Assembly (NCBI GenBank): GCA_047967505.1
Contig: CM106541.1
Source: Dipteris shenzhenensis
Taxonomy: Eukaryota; Polypodiophyta; Polypodiopsida; Gleicheniales
Length of the DNA: 64,000 nt
Reading direction: 5' to 3' (one strand)
This document shows, piece by piece, positions 20,340 through 32,973 of the stretch (within the stretch, counting starts at the first letter, position 1; every line of letters begins with the position of its first letter). Under the pieces are notes generated by a model. That model did no database searches. It saw only the letters and a list, made by a program, of their open reading frames with translations, and had not been told where the DNA came from. The translations under genes and the position numbers were made by a program.

Positions 20340-22960
20340 CAACCCACCATGTTTTATTCCATTTCTATGAATATTTACAAGCAACCTTATGAACCCGCCA
20401 CATGGGAATCGCTCGACACTTCAAAATCATCGAAAATTCGACCAGACACAAAATCCTCGATGGCAAACAACTAACATTAATTCTTCTTGATAAACTGCAC
20501 ACAGCAGTTGTTAAAGATATCTCCATGGAGCACAATGACAAAACCCTCTCCATAGCTTAAACACAGACCGCGAGCAACCAAGAGAGTTCCTCCAACAAAC
20601 CAACATCATTGTCAACATAGAGTCAAGCAAGCTCCTACGAACACCACCAACAAGAGAACATCTCCATCCTAATAGCACTCGCACCAAGATCAACCAAACT
20701 TGGAGAAGCGATACCAGCCGAAGCAAGATCAACAACATCAGTAAAAATGCCATCTCCACTAACAGAAACCCCACCAATGTCTACAAAAACACCTCCATGG
20801 ACTACACCAAAAAATTCCCGACACCACCAACAGAAACAAATGCACCACTCCCAATAGCACCCGCAGCAAGCAAACCAATACTAACAACAACAACACCCAC
20901 ATAAGAACCACAATAAACAACTAAACCAAGATCACTAACCAAAGCACAATTCACACAAAGACCTGAATACGATTGCTTGCCAACATCAAAGCCACCTGCA
21001 AAAAGAATCCCAAATACAATCAACCAATAGCTAACAAAAACAAAATCCAATCAAAGCACCACTAGAACAATCCACAGTAACCACAATAGCATTTGAAATT
21101 GTGGACATCCCCACAAACGTAGCAAATCCAACACCAACACCTGCAGAAACAAAAAAACATTAAAATCTCAAAAGATAGTCACACAACCAAAAATAAAATG
21201 AAGCTATGCATACATCCCATAAGAAACCCAAAGGAGGAACATCTTGACCTTCACAACAAAAACTCCATCGACCATCTCAAAAGACAACTTAACATTCTCT
21301 TGAAGCACCTTTCGATAACTCCTCAGCTTACCAAACTCATCAAAAGGGTATGCGATGATTGACTGAGAAGGAGCAACCTTGGATAACTCCTCAGCTTACC
21401 AAACTCGTCAAAAGGGTATGCAATGATTGTCTGAGCAAGAGCAACCTTGAGAGAATTACTCTTATCATATTTCCTATAGCTAGACACCCTTTTATGACAT
21501 ATCACAAGTTGTCCTACTTCCTCAAGAACCTGGCATAGACTAAGTAGACTGATTGTAGATGACCGCATACTCTTATTAGTCCTCCTCCCACCAACATCAC
21601 ACTTAATTATACCCAAGATCGAATGAATCAACTTGCTCGATCGCTTCTCACTAACAGGGCTTGTGTTGAACCAAACCTACAAGAGACACACAACAAGCTA
21701 AAATTTTTTGAAAACCACACAAACAAACAAATAACAAACCAAAAAATGTACCTCAATAGCAAAATTATCAATTACTTGCAAAAACAAATACTTTGAATTA
21801 GGCACACCATCTTGAATAGCACGCAAATGTTGCACCAACTGCTCATATGTCAAAATTACATCAGGTTCATGCACCTAAACACCTGCATGAAAATCAATCT
21901 TCTAATACCAGTTTAGAGTAGCAACATAGTTCTTGCTAACCCTTTCGTTGTACCTGCAAAATACAACACACAAGCATTAGTACACCAAAATACAACACAC
22001 AAACATCAGTACACCAAAAAAACATAACATACAATCACCCAAACAAAACCACATGTAACAACTTACTCCAACGTAAGCTCCTAGCTTGTCTGAATTCCAA
22101 ATGAAATTTGACCTCAGTGAAGCTCTTTCCCACCCCCCTGATATAAAATCTCGAAAGGTAACAATAGCAAACCTTCTCTGAATGCCACAGGGATGATAGA
22201 TATCTTCCAAAATTATGTGTTGCTCCCCCACACCAACAATACACCTACTATCTTTCTCCTCACCACCACCCTATTGAATAGAAAGATTCATTGCAAGCTC
22301 AAGAGCAACCTGGCTTGACTTAAAAATCGGATTCTTCTCAATATTGAATGGCACCTCAACCACGCCAAAGGCATATCTTCACGTCCTGCTCCCTCCTCAA
22401 CATCTGCCCAAAACATTGGAACATCCCTACCAAAGTACAGGGTGGGTACAACGACCATCCACGTTAACTACTTGTAGCAGAACATGTGTAAACATACTAT
22501 TGAGCTCCTTATAATGCAAACACTCCAACCTCACCTTTGTATCAAACCCATTAACTCTCCTCCATTGATCAAAATCCTTTACATCACTCCAGTTAGAACC
22601 CCCCTCCCTCCCAAGCCTCTCCTCATCCTCATTGATCGGCAAGCAAGGCACACTTGAACAAACAATGCAAACCCAACATCATAACCATAACAATCCTGTA
22701 CCACCACAGGATCCAAAGCTACAGAAACGCCAACTTGAGAAAACCAAAAAAAAAAAAGGTTCATCAACACCCTCCATCCCACCACAACACAAAGATCCCA
22801 ATGAACTAGTGATATATAAAGACCTGCCATCACATGAATCCCTCAAAAACACCATGCTAGCAAGACTAAGATCAACACCATCCATCCAAGTCAAAAAATC
22901 CGAGCTCCAACACCAAAACTTTGCATACTGTTTGCAAATACTCACCACCAATTGAAACCC
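20340..22960 (-). pseudogene. Unrecognised minus-strand multi-exon coding remnant
   Basis: Several minus-strand stretches look exon-like but match no family I know. One reads NGFQLVVSICKQYAKFWCW (about 22960). Another reads GREGGSNWSDVKDFDQWRRV (about 22610) and a third GVGEQHIILEDIYHPCG, then RRFAIVTFRDFISGGWE (about 22220-22130). Further pieces are LTYEQLVQHLRAIQDGVPNS (about 21840) and VWFNTSPVSEKRSSKLIHSI, then VGQLVICHKRVSSYRKYD (about 21670-21470). Stops interrupt some stretches. The + strand is very rich in A and C throughout. It may be a decayed transposon or a lineage-specific gene. Confidence 0.35.
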
Positions 22961-23460
22961 ATTCATGTAGAACCCCCTAAAGGAAAACCAATGTTAAAAG
23001 CACACAACCAACACAAAAGGGTTTAACTAAAACCCCGATGAAATCTAGTTGTAGATTCAACATGATCCAATGACCACAACTAAAAATCCAATAAACACAC
23101 AAACAACCAATCACACAACCACACATCAACATCAAACACGTGTCATACAACACAACCACCGTCCAAAACAAAAATACTCAAACCCAACAAACAAACCAAT
23201 AAGCAAACTACATGTAGTGCAAATGCCAAAACCCACACACCGCCAACCACAATATGCCACCTATCGCTACCATACCCCGCACACAAACATCCAACCAACC
23301 ACGCCACATATACAACCAACCATGCCATGATACCCTACACACCCCCAACCACAAGACACCACATGTCATCACCCACAAACCGTGATCCGACAAACACCAC
23401 GTGTAATCAATGCCAAATCATGAAAAGCCACGTCTAATGACCCACCTCCTCGCATCTGTA

Positions 23461-25380
23461 CATGATAGGAAATCACCATCTCGATCGATGAAAACTGGGG
23501 TGACCGGGGCTCCCGGCCTACTATCGATTCACTGGCGCCCCCAATTTCCTCCTAGTAATTGTCTCCCATTGGTGATTCCCTACACTGTTAAGGGTTGGGG
23601 TCAAATCTTGACCGTCGGATTTTGACTCTTTCATAATGGTAATCGATCCTCCATAGGTTGACCGATCAGTACCAGCCTAATTATGGCCATCCAATTGCAT
23701 TGCATTGGTACTAATGCAACGCAATCGGATCAATGCATCTAATGGATCAAAAGTGACGGGGGACATTAGCCACGAAGAGCGCCTAATTATGGCCATCCAA
23801 TTGCATTGCATCCAAGGGCTCACGAGAAGTGCCTCTTCCAAGCCCTTGGATGGAATCAACCCATCTAATAGTGCAAAAGGTAACACAAAATGCATGGGTG
23901 GGGACAAACTACACTGAGACCTTCGATCTAAAATTAATCAAGATTCCAAATCTACCCCTAATCCTATACCACACAATTCATTCCTTCGATTTAATGGTCA
24001 GCAAAAGGCGCTCAATGTGCACCGTTAGATCCATTTCAAAAATTGCATGGACCATCAGATGAATGCCATGTGTCACATCGCTCCCCCATCCCTTAACAGC
24101 CGAAAATCGTTCTCGATCGCTTGTCCCCGGGTAAAAATTGAGTGAAACCGGCTCCCGCCTTTCGACAAGTCGCCAGTTTCACTCACTTTCCTCCTAGGAA
24201 CCACCTCCTAGAGATGATTCCCTACTCTATCAAGGTCATGCATCTACCAGATTAAATATGCCCGCCAGATTAAATATGCGCCCTTGGATCAAGCCCCCTG
24301 AAACTCAAAATCTCCCTCTGAAAAATCCAACATCCCTTTGAAAAATCTTGTAAACCTTTGTGCCACCTGTCATGTTTGCCGCCTTTGACAACCGAGAAAG
24401 GTCACATGTCAGCTTTTCACAGTCGATTGCTAGAATCTGGCCAACTTCCTCCCCAAAAGGGCCTTTGGATGGCCCTTCCCTAACCCATCAACAACTACAC
24501 TCACAATTTTGATCCTCGCCCTTTGGATCAAAACTCTCTGCTATAGGGGAATGGGAGTTCCTAGAGAGTTGCAAGTGGCCGACAGTCGCAAGCCGCTTTC
24601 CAAGCACTTTCCTTCTTAGAAAGGCCAACCCACCATGTGGAGACTCTAAGGGAGGGGCTTTAATAAACTAACTCGTTGGTTAGTTTAAGTGTGTTTGACA
24701 GTTTTGAGTTCGAGTTATTTGCAAATTTCTTGTTTGGGATTGGTGGGGGCCACTCTTAATAAGGATTAATTGTGGCTTTGTCCACCTAAAATTTAACCCC
24801 AGGCACATATGATTTGATGGTTGCAATCGATATTAGTGGCTGGCTGGTTCTCATTCTAAATTAGTCTCGATTGATTTACTCTCTGTCAAACTGCGACCTT
24901 TATGTAATGGGAAACATTACATTGTAACTCGTTGCTCTATGAAATAGTTAACATTCAACCGATCACACCCATAATCTCAGCCAAAACTTTTGGAAAACTC
25001 TGCCACCCACCATCTGTCCTCCATTGCACTTCTATACATTGATGGCCAATCAATATTTGCCTTGTTCCTTTCTTTCCAAATTGTTGACTCCCAAAATGGA
25101 TTCTATCTAGTTTTAGGGTCTCTACCATTGCTTTGAATAGCACTCTTGCAGGTGTTCATAGCTCCAAATTATTTGGAGACTGTGGGCCACAATTGGATAT
25201 AATGGAGCAATCAAGCTTACAAGCACTCCCACCTCATTCCAAACATTCCAACCTTTATAAACGGCTGCAATGGTGTCTTAGTGCACATGGGTGCACAAGA
25301 TGTATTGCCCAAAGCAAGCAACTAACCTAGTTTCCTCCTCGTAGCCACCTCCCACTGTTGTCAATTCCCTACTCCTTTCA
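23461..25380 (+). repeat. Diverged repeats with a TTTCCTCCTAG motif
   Basis: A block of about 120 bp, with TCTCGATCG, a GGCTCCCG stretch and TTTCCTCCTAG...CCACCTCC...GATTCCCTACTC, occurs at 23470-23590 and 24110-24235. Shorter versions are near 24540-24625 and 25330-25375. Between them a CCAATTGCATTGCAT motif is repeated at 23689 and 23797. No coding sequence was seen; 25381-26319 holds nothing I can name. Confidence 0.55.
24665..24686 (+). other. Perfect 8-bp stem-loop
   Basis: AAACTAAC and GTTAGTTT flank the loop TCGTTG. No T-run or gene context gives it a role. Confidence 0.5.
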
Positions 25381-26319
25381 TTCTTCCTTTCCATAAAGGA
25401 AGATCCCTCCACAACCATTCCTGCACATGGCTTCCTTAACTCACACCTTTCCTATGGTTTATTACCACTCCACCTATGGTGATCCAATGATCTCATGACA
25501 TCCCCTCCATTGCATTATTGGTGGATGACATCTTGATCAAAGGCAAGAAGGAGGTGCTTGCGTCTTTTTATTGGTTGATACGCTCATTAATAGCAACAAA
25601 GCTTAGCAATTTTTTATTGAAGAGTTCTAATTGGTTAGCCTCTTGACATGTGTTCTAAAGTGTTCTTCACAACTTTAATTTGAAACCACAAGTGAGCATT
25701 CTTCTGCTCCAAAGCTGCATAGCCACATCAATGTTCTCGCCTAGGCTATGTGAGCCTAAAGTCTAACAAAATGCCATATGCGCACAACTCTTAAGAGTGC
25801 AGCATAGCGATTAGTTTGATGCTTGCCATTGTGCCTACTTGCAATGAAAGCACTAGCTTGATCGAGGACGCAACATGTTCAATGGCAAAAGGATTCACAC
25901 CCATGCCTTATGGTCATTAAACTCAAGCATTTACTTAGAGTACTCATGTCATCTTGTGTAAACACAATTTGCCTTACACAAATGAGGCCAATGCTTATAT
26001 CAAAAGAAGAATAGAGTCACATTTCCTCGAGTAAGCATGTCAAGTATAGTGTATATTATATGGCTCTTGTCCTCGTGCATGTCCTAGATAGCCTAAAGTT
26101 TCTCATGCATTTTAGGAGGGCCTAGATGAGGATTGTTTTCCTTATACACATCTAGGCAACCAACATTGTCCCAACAAATGATGTCATTATAACAAATTGG
26201 TAAATTATGCTCCTATGATGCTCAAGGTTGACCAAGAGAGGTGAAAGGTCAAAGCTACCTATAAATACCCCTAGAGAACAAACTAGACATCATTGTAAGA
26301 TTGCTAAAACCTTATGGTG

Positions 26320-26900
26320 AAAGTAAATCCCTACAAAGTTTCATGGCAATCAGACACACAAACATATGATATAAATGTGTATTTTTAGATGCTTATACAC
26401 CATGCATGGTCCGAATCGAGCAAATACACTTGCCCTAATATACAAACAATCTTCAACAATCCATATGGAAATCTGTGAGTATATGGCCCGTACTTAAAAG
26501 AGACTACTTGCAGATTTTCATGATGACCATTCACACACATGTATACCTTTGCACACTTTTTTGATACTTATGCACTATGCATGGTCAAAATTGAGAAAAT
26601 TTGTGCATGCCCCATCATACAAACGATGTTGACTATTAAGAAATTTAAAAATACATGGGATTTACTCCAAAGGAGTCCATTGCAAAGCTTTATTACCGTC
26701 AAACATAAACATAGAATTCAGAATGCTATGATGCGTAATTTTTAGACACTTATGTATTATGCATGATCAAAAGTGAGGACATGAAATACAATTGATGTCC
26801 ACACATTACAAAACTCTACTTGTTCATGGGTCCCACTCCAAAAAAGCCCTTTACAAAATTTTATGGTCATTGGAGATGATTTTTTAAAAATTTTCATTAA
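26320..26900 (+). repeat. Satellite-like array of ~180-bp diverged units
   Basis: The phrase TTTTTAGATGCTTATACACC with CATGCATGGTC recurs at 26382, 26558 and 26740 (spacing 176 and 182 bp). The phrase AAAGTTTCATGGCAATCAGA recurs, altered, at about 26336, 26511, 26687 and 26850. This gives about three and a half units. Confidence 0.75.
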
Positions 26901-26929
26901 CACTTAACATATCAGTGTTTATTATATAA

Positions 26930-29600
26930 AAAAGGATAGAAACATACAAAGTTTGTCCATTTATAATGGGAAAATTTCCCGTGACCTATGCCTGATAGCC
27001 AAAAAAAAAAACAAAAACCTATAATACTCAACTCCCTACGATAGGATCTAGCGTAGGAATCCTTCCTGCCTACAATCAACCCAAGATCAACTACTAGCGA
27101 TGATTTGAGATGCCCAAGAATAGCATTTTCTCTATACCCCACCCTCACCCCTTGGTTGAACATTAATTCAATTTGCAGGCTGCATATAAAAGCAACAATT
27201 TTGCTGCGAGTAGCCAATGTAGAGGGTAACCGCCACCGATGTGTGTCTCCCGGTATCACTAGTTTCAGTTTGTCCTAAGAGTAAATATACTCACATCAGC
27301 CCCAGCTCACCCCTACAACATCATACCATTCTCGAGACTGCACCCACAACATATGCATAGGGTTTTCAATACATCTCCCACATAAAGAGCAGAATAGACC
27401 AGGCCTCGACCATTTTGCCATTCCGCCTCTCAGATGCAACCATTTATGCATAGCCTCCCATTAGAAAAATCCAATGTTCCCAACTTGACACCCCTTCCAC
27501 AGATCATAATGCTCTTCTTACACCACATACGAGACCTTCTCAGTTTCCATTTTTCATTTAGTTTACAAAGTAAAGACTACCCCTCCATTAGACTTCTATA
27601 CATAGCCCTTGCCATAATCTTCATCACCCCTAAGAACCCACATTTCATTAAAAAATCCGAAGCAATATAGTTGGTAGGCCACTCTTTAGGCACATTCACC
27701 AAGACACCATTAATAAGATTCGTCTCTCTCCGACAACCCAAACTAATTCCTCAGCACCCACATAGACTCCTAGCATGCTCTTTGGCTATCCCATACGTCC
27801 AACCATCTTCTTACCCCTTTCTTATATGACTATCTCCTAGAGTTGGTAGGCCACTCTTCAAGAACATTCACCATGACACCATTAATAAGATTCACCTCTC
27901 TCTTAGACAATCCAAATTGATTCTCCAACACCCACGTAGACTTCTAGCATGTTCTTTGACCATGCCATAAGTCCAACCATCTTCTTACCCCTTTCTTATA
28001 CGTCGATCTTGTAGCCTATAGGTCCATCCATGCCAAGGCCTTCTCCTATTGTGTAATAACCCAACTCCACCTGAGCCCTTTGTGAAGGCTTGCATCCCCA
28101 TGAAGCCCTGACCTTCCTTTCCATTTCATCAGGCCACTACAGGCCTTCCAAGCCTTCACGATCACACCAATCAAATTAGAGCCACAAGTTTTAATTGAAA
28201 ACCAAGAGCACATATTGTTAGACCAAAAAATTACTCTCCATACCCCCACACCTGTCCCTTTCCCATTTTCCACGTACCATTTGAGGCATTCTACCCAAGG
28301 AGCACTACACTAAAAAACCCTTGGGAACCACATACACGATAATGCAATATTCATGTTATCAGTGTCAGGAATTTCTGGATCACTATTAGCATTTGGTACC
28401 TTCATGGCATCCCAAGGAATATAGTTCCATTTTTCTCTTGTCTCTATCCTCACCACAGAGATAAAAGCTCTCAACCAAATTTTATTTTTAGCTAGTGATT
28501 TCTTTGAAATTGCCATATGGTAGCCAAAACATTTTGTGGCCTTCAACAACACATCCTTCACCATTAGCACTCTGGCATTTCTCCCCATAGGAACTCCATA
28601 GTACTACTTTCTCACCTTCTGCCAAACCTTTGCTTTGAACCGATTAGATCATTCTCATAATGTTATGCCTACACCAAGAGGGCCCCCCAGATACCTAATC
28701 ACCACACCCATTTCCACCGACTTCATAGGCAACTCATCAAGCCATCCAAGTCTAGCAACTGAATCAATCTTGATACCAAAGTTTTTTGCCCAACTACACA
28801 CCAAGACCAAAGGTTTTCTACCAACTACACATCGAGCCCAAAGTGTCACAAACTTTTGAGCACTCTCTTGAGATTCCAAGGACAAAGCCACCACATCGTC
28901 TAGCAGACAATTGAGGCCATATCTAACTCCCTGATGGTAACAACACTCCTTTGATGGTAGCCTCAAATACACCCTTCTTAACAAGATGTAGCAAGAGCAC
29001 CATTCAAATAGCAAACAATAGTGGGGCTAAAGGACAACCCTGTCTTATTGACCTATGTAAAGCAAACCAACCCACCACTCCTCCATTTAGACACAACATA
29101 GCTAAAGCATTACCAAAGAGTGCCCCCACCACTATACAAAATCTTTCTCCAAACCCCATCTTATCCAAAATTGCTAGAAGAAAGTTCATCTCACTCTATC
29201 ATAAGCCTGATCAAAATCAAAGCCTAATAACACACCTTTGTCCAGTGGCAATAGAAAAAGCCATAGCATAAGAAACATTCAAAATGTTTTTAAAATTATC
29301 GGGCCTTAATGAAGCCATTCTCCTCCCTATCCACTACATTCATGCATATTTCTCTAATTCTGCTAGCTAAGGCCTTAGCAATTATTTTGTACGATGTATT
29401 AAACATTGTGATGGACATCTAATCCCTTACCTTCAATCTGCTCTGCATTTTGGAAAAAAGGTTAACTAGTCCCACATTTACACCTTCAAAAAACATACCC
29501 CTTTCCATTGCAGCATTAGCATTATCAACAAAATCCTTCTTTATACAATCCTAAAAGGCCGCATAAAAGTCAACCGTCAATCAGTTTGGGCCACGTGATT
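26930..29600 (-). mobile_element. Plant L1-type LINE remnant
   Basis: On the minus strand, 29590-29340 reads NVGLVNLFSKMQ and SYKIIAKALASRIREI. Then comes a degraded FDQAYDRV, followed by MNFLLAILDKMGFGERF and RSIRQGCPLAPLLFA (29189-29004). Next is LLDDVVALSLES with the DD of the active site (about 28910-28880). RT is followed by a decayed C-terminal region down to about 26930, with Cys/Trp-rich stretches near 27300-27430. The family differs from the tandem LINEs at 1-15026. Several frameshifts make it inactive. Confidence 0.85.
27667..28012 (+). repeat. ~172-bp tandem duplication inside the L1 remnant
   Basis: TTGGTAGGCCACTCTT...ACACCATTAATAAGATTC...CCCCTTTCTTATA at 27671 is repeated from 27843 with about one change in ten bases by eye. 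It duplicates L1 C-terminal sequence. Confidence 0.85.
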
Positions 29601-30184
29601 TATCTTCCTATAAGTTGGTGGTGGATCATGCTCCCCACAAGAAGGATTCGTGAGTGCTTGAAGGGGAGCCACATGTGGAAGGGAGAAAGGTGGCAATGAG
29701 GCGAATGATGTGGTGGTGGATGCTTCAAAAATCTCTAACGGGTTGCAAGGGGCTTAGGGGATGAAGGGCCGGTCAAAGAGCACCCTAACTCGAGCAAACA
29801 AAAGTCAAATGGCCGGGTGGGAACCGTTCAAAATTTGCACCTTCCGGATAAAATCCTCGAAGAGCCACAATAATAAGGATGAGAGGAAAGAGGAGAGCGA
29901 TGTGGGAGGCACACGTTGCAAGAATGCAAGATCCCACATACAAACATGACACGCCTGCGGGACCCCGGTTCTCGGCAGCCACAATATTGTACCTCATCTG
30001 CACCCGGCTTCGTAGGGCGCTTGTCCCCAGCAGGCGCGTGCGCCATCGTGGACTGCACGTGGCAGATCATCCGCCACCCAAGGCGAGAGAGCTGGCGCGC
30101 GCAAGGAGACCACGCGTCATACGGCGGACAGGTGGTTGCCACGGTGGCGGGCGCCTCTGTATCGTCTTCGATTGATCCAGACCG
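29601..30184. other. GC-rich upstream region of the Mpv17/PMP22 gene
   Basis: After the AT-rich L1 remnant the composition turns GC-rich from about 29930, with many CpG dinucleotides up to the TATA box. No ORF here has support; the 97-130 codon frames on both strands follow from the composition. Confidence 0.5.
30056..30061 (+). promoter_or_regulatory. G-box core CACGTG
   Basis: The palindrome, in the context GCACGTGGC, lies about 130 bp upstream of the TATA box of the Mpv17/PMP22 gene. G-boxes bind bZIP and bHLH factors in plants and are common in light-responsive promoters. Its activity here is inferred from position. Confidence 0.45.
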
Positions 30185-30191
30185 TATAAAA
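30185..30191 (+). promoter_or_regulatory. TATA box of the Mpv17/PMP22 gene
   Basis: TATAAAA stands 175 bp before the chosen ATG at 30366, with a CT-rich stretch (30261-30296) typical of plant 5' leaders between them. Transcription would start near 30215-30225. Confidence 0.6.
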
Positions 30192-30365
30192 CTACTCCAC
30201 TGCTCATGAAGAAGCTTCATGGTCGTTCCAGAGCTTCATCTTGCTTGTGCAGGAGTACCTTTTTCTCTCTCTCTCTCTCTTTCATTCTCTCTCTCTCACT
30301 GTGTGGCTTCCATTTCATCTCTCTCCCTTGTTTTTACGTCCTCCTGTTGCGCTCTGAGCTCTCCC

Positions 30366-32374
30366 ATGGACGCTGTCTCCTCTGCCTCCTTCGCCTCCAG
30401 CTTCTCCGCTCCCTCCTCCTCCCTCACCAACCCACCTCCAGCGGCTGGCGTTGCAGGCGCTGGTCTTCTCGCTCCTAAGTCCCCCTCCGCCGCCGCCGCC
30501 GCCGCCGCCTCATCTACTGAGCCTGGGAAAATCTCAGCTGTGTTTAAGCCTCGCCTCTACAGGAAGAGATCCTTCCCGAGTTCCATACCCTCCAGTAGCA
30601 GCAGCCCTCGGGGCGCGGTTAAAGCCGCGTTGCAGGAGCTAGACGTACCTCGAGTCACCAGCAATGACCCCGTTGATCATCAGCAGGGATCTTCTCTCCT
30701 TCCCGGGTTAGAAAGCGGTGAGCCAGAGCCCATGAACAGCGTGGGCGGTTTCTCTCCGGACCCGCCCTTCACTTTCGACCTTGGCGCAGCTGCGGCTACC
30801 GGTGGGGCTGGCTCGGCAAGTGAGGCGCAAGTGTTGGCGGCACCTCAGGCCATGTATCAGCCGCGGGTCGTCTGGTTTGCAACATCGGAAGAAGAGGAAC
30901 GACAGTTCCTCGACCGAGCAATAAACGCAACGCTTGTTGGGGCCGCGGGAGCCTTCGCCATGACCAAGGTCCTGACGGTCGACCACGATTACTGGCATGT
31001 GAGTATTGTGATTTACTTTCATCTTACTGGAATGTGTTATGTGCGTTCATTGTTCCTTTGTGGATTTATAAAGCTCAAGCAGAGCTCATGGAACGTGTTA
31101 GAGAACGCTTTTAACATATTGAAGGCTCGTCGTTGCAGGGGTGGACGATATTTGAGATTTTGAAGTACGCACCGCTTCACAATTGGAGCGCTTACGAGGA
31201 AGCCTTGAAGAATAACCCAATTTTGGCTAAGATGATGATCAGCGGCATCGTCTACTCTCTTGGAGACTGGATTGCTCAGGTTGCCTCCTCGTTTAAGATA
31301 TTATAAGATCGACCCATAAGTTCCTGTCTGATAATCTTCTGCGCAGCTGTATTAATTCTTATCTGTGTTCTGCCTCTCATAGTTTGTCTTCTGCATCTCC
31401 ACAGTGCTACGAGGGAAAACCCATTTTAGACTTCAGCCGAGATCGTATGATTAGATCTGGGCTTGTGGGATTCTGTTTGCATGGATCTCTCTCACATTTC
31501 TATTACCATCTATGCGAGGTAATTTGTTGTAGTGCTACTGCATGACCCGCTTCTCAGATTTGTGTTTGAATCCACCATTGTATCAATGCACAGCGAAGTA
31601 CTCACCCTCACCTTGCGTGCAGGCTTTATTCCCTTTCAAGGATTGGTGGGTAGTACCTTTGAAAGTTGTATTCGACCAGACGATCTGGTCTGCTATCTGG
31701 AACTCCATCTATTTTGTGACGCTCGGCCTACTTCGACTTGAGTCGCCCTTCAGCATAGCTTCCGAATTGAAATCAACGTTCTGGCCTTTGCTCACGGTAC
31801 GTCAGAGCTTGTCTCGTCTTGCTGCTTTCTGCCGTTTCCCGCGGTCATTCTCATCAAGCTGACTAGGTGACGCTCTCTCCCTTCTCAATTGCAGGCAGGA
31901 TGGAAGCTTTGGCCCTTTGCTCACTTAATCACGTACGGCGTCGTTCCGGTGGAGCAGCGGTTGCTGTGGGTGGATTGTGTGGAGCTTCTCTGGGTTACCA
32001 TTCTTTCAATGTAAGGATTCTTTCTGCCATACGCTACACTGTCATCCGCGTAGGATCGCCGCTTTGTATCCTCTCCTTGCCTGGACTACAGCGTTTCTAG
32101 TTTTTCTAATTCGATGTTTCTGGGTCAGGTATTCTAATGAGAAAGCTGAAGCTAGAATCTTGGAAGCTGCAACCGAGGCAGCCGCTATGGAGTTATCGGC
32201 CGGATCACGAAGTGATCTTGGCTCCCAGGAGGTAAGGCTATGGGACATCAAGCCGATAATATCTTCACGTCGATCAGGCTTAAATTTTGGCCAACGTGTG
32301 TACGATTTTGTTGGAATGATTTAACAGTCGACCCGATTTATGCTTTTCAGGAAAACCAAGGAGAGAGCCATTGA
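30366..32374 (+). CDS. Chloroplast-type Mpv17/PMP22 family membrane protein
   Basis: Seven exons with canonical GT/AG ends: 30366-30998, 31139-31279, 31405-31518, 31623-31796, 31895-32010, 32129-32231 and 32351-32374. They give 434 residues. The ATG at 30366 follows a CT-rich leader and opens a Ser/Ala-rich, acid-poor N-terminus of about 90 residues that looks like a plastid transit peptide. An upstream in-frame ATG at 30219 would read through the CT leader and is rejected. The body holds ISGIVYSLGDWIAQCYEGKP, then GFCLHGSLSHFYYHLCE, PFKDWWVVPLKVVFDQTIW and the family signature WKLWPFAHLITYGVVPVEQR followed by LLWVDCVELLWVTILS. It resembles the Arabidopsis At1g52870 type. Mpv17/PMP22 proteins are four-helix integral membrane proteins, and plastid localisation is inferred. 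The gene looks intact; introns are 98-140 bp. Confidence 0.95.
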
Positions 32375-32897
32375 TACTCACAATTTTTTACATTGGTTGT
32401 ATATCGCGAGCGTTGTAAAATACGGAAGGCAAACCTTGCTGCACGAGTGTAACATGAATGCGTCGTCATCTCTGTATGTTCAACAAGCAGCAAGTGTTCG
32501 TATGTACATTATTCTGTTGTGCTAGAAATAATGAACCTTAGTTGCTGTCCATTCTTATAATTTTCTTTCGTGTGCAAATTCGAAGGCTACATAACTTGGA
32601 TTCATTTGGTTATGCACTTTTGTAATATGCTAGTGGCTCTACTTAAAAACTTAATGGCTCTACTTAATTCAGCGGTAGAATGTAACTTTCATTATATGAT
32701 TGAATGAGCCCGAACACTTTTGTATTTTCAAGTAGAGAATCCCGAGCCCGCTAGAAAATTTACTTAATCCAAGAACATAATGGTTCTAAAATTCATAATC
32801 CAAGAACTTAATGGTTCTAAAGTTCTTAACTTTGGCTCCTATGTTGAAAAGGAGTGTAACTGCTCTTAACACAACAAACCTAACCCTAAAACCCCAA

Positions 32898-32973
<76 letters not shown>

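Noticed and set aside
25500-25600. VDDILIKGKKEVL as a gypsy RT active-site fragment
   Set aside because: Too short, and no neighbouring RT block is readable in any frame.
30219-30365. In-frame upstream ATG that would extend the Mpv17/PMP22 protein by 49 residues
   Set aside because: The extension translates the CT-rich leader; the ATG at 30366 has better context and gives a normal transit-peptide-like start.
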